A stretch of 64,000 nt of DNA from Henricia sp. BOLD:AAB3569. Its lineage: Eukaryota > Echinodermata > Asteroidea > Spinulosida > Echinasteridae. The DNA lies in assembly GCA_037783545.1 (NCBI GenBank), contig JBBELK010000560.1:186001-250000 (forward strand), given 5' to 3'. A model generated the notes under the pieces. It was not told the DNA's origin, did no database searches, and worked only from the letters and a program-made list of their open reading frames with translations. The translations under genes and the position numbers were made by a program. Shown here piece by piece: positions 63,694 through 64,000 of the stretch (positions are counted from its first letter, which is position 1; the number at the start of each line of letters is the position of its first letter).

Positions 63694-64000
63694 TTGTTGT
63701 GGGAATTCTGGGACATTGGTGGGCGTGGTCTTGGCTGTCTTTTTTCTGTTGGGGCGTGCGTTGCACGTGTGGCATTCGGAACAGGTTTTTACGACAGCCA
63801 ACCCATGACCAACGTGTCATTAAATTATTGTTGAGGTTTTTGATATTTGCTGTTGTAAATTTTATTGTATTCTGTGAGGTTAAAATTGTAAGGTTACAGA
63901 AACACCCCCGTATGCTGTACCGCAGGGGTGTGATTTCCTGTATGTGCCACAGTGCAGTTATGTCTGTTTCCCACAAATTGATCATTATTACTATGGCTGG
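63694..64000 (+). repeat. Ngaro 3' region, terminal repeats expected
   Basis: A hairpin at 63902-63931 (ACACCCC ... GGGGTGT) with loop GTATGCTGTACCGC lies about 200 bp after the hydrolase stop. No second copy of it is seen upstream in the window, so it cannot be named as a split direct repeat. Confidence 0.35.

Larger units (their letters stand above)
53736..64000 (+). mobile_element. Ngaro-like tyrosine-recombinase retrotransposon, split by insertion, open at window end
   Basis: Order on the plus strand: Gag-like ORF with zinc knuckle, RT-RNase H, tyrosine recombinase, then an SGNH-hydrolase ORF whose two halves lie at about 57240-57602 and 63478-63693. An added hydrolase ORF is known from Ngaro elements in, for example, sea urchin and zebrafish; no methyltransferase domain of the DIRS type is seen. 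The 5' end is cut sharply by the macro-array at 53735, so the left terminal repeat is missing or reduced. The right terminal repeats may extend beyond the window. Confidence 0.85.

Overview
The window is repeat-dominated animal DNA with no prokaryotic features. Splice-site-bounded exons, TTAA-flanked piggyBac DNA, Ty3/Gypsy and CR1/L2-type retroelements, a tRNA-like Pol III unit and a tyrosine-recombinase retrotransposon with an SGNH-hydrolase ORF (Ngaro-like) all point to a metazoan. The element mix fits a marine invertebrate, perhaps an echinoderm, lancelet or hemichordate, but I cannot fix the species from sequence alone.

Layout. 1-0.67 kb: diverged 60-bp tandem repeat. 1.2-1.43 kb: LINE reverse-transcriptase tail. 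2.78-6.04 kb: element with ~0.5-kb terminal inverted repeats around a 23-bp array. 6.05-7.56 kb: decayed plus-strand Gypsy. 7.6-13.0 kb: decayed minus-strand Gypsy with an unusual zinc-finger and proline-rich extension, split by a 5'-truncated LINE (about 10.1-12.43 kb). 16.56-18.87 kb: ~176-bp satellite, 13 units. 20.959-26.086 kb: recent, nearly intact Gypsy with 193-bp LTRs and a 5-bp target duplication. 26.9-27.9 kb: two foldback structures sharing an ACTCGACCGT motif. 28.6-30.8 kb: phase-consistent exons of a candidate host gene; an exon fragment at 44.57 kb and a terminal exon at 48.09 kb with AATAAA may belong to it. 31-34.6 kb: MITEs, a deleted Tc1 remnant, an antisense AT-hook exon, a tRNA-like gene and a 42-bp hairpin. 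35.2-40.8 kb: ~115-bp ACCATTG array split by a 4.1-kb block of three units rich in CRE and DR1 motifs. 40.83-43.29 and 49.91-53.74 kb: very large composite arrays of 10-, 9- and 45-bp repeats, mostly inverted to each other. Between them lie an intact intron-containing piggyBac (44.853-47.998 kb) and the last candidate exons. 53.74-64 kb: Ngaro-like element (Gag, RT-RNase H, tyrosine recombinase, SGNH hydrolase) split by a ~5.9-kb insertion carrying an apparently intact 1068-residue CR1/L2-type LINE.

Most coding capacity is selfish: at least three elements (Gypsy at 21-26 kb, piggyBac at 45-48 kb, LINE at 60-63 kb) look recent. The host-like gene carries an in-frame stop and frameshifts, so it may be decaying or a copy of a multicopy family. 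The most unusual structures are the foldback-like macro-arrays flanking 6.6 kb of DNA, the CRE/DR1 repeat block, and the Gypsy zinc-finger extension. Very long open frames across the 10-bp arrays are artefacts of the repeat and are not called genes.
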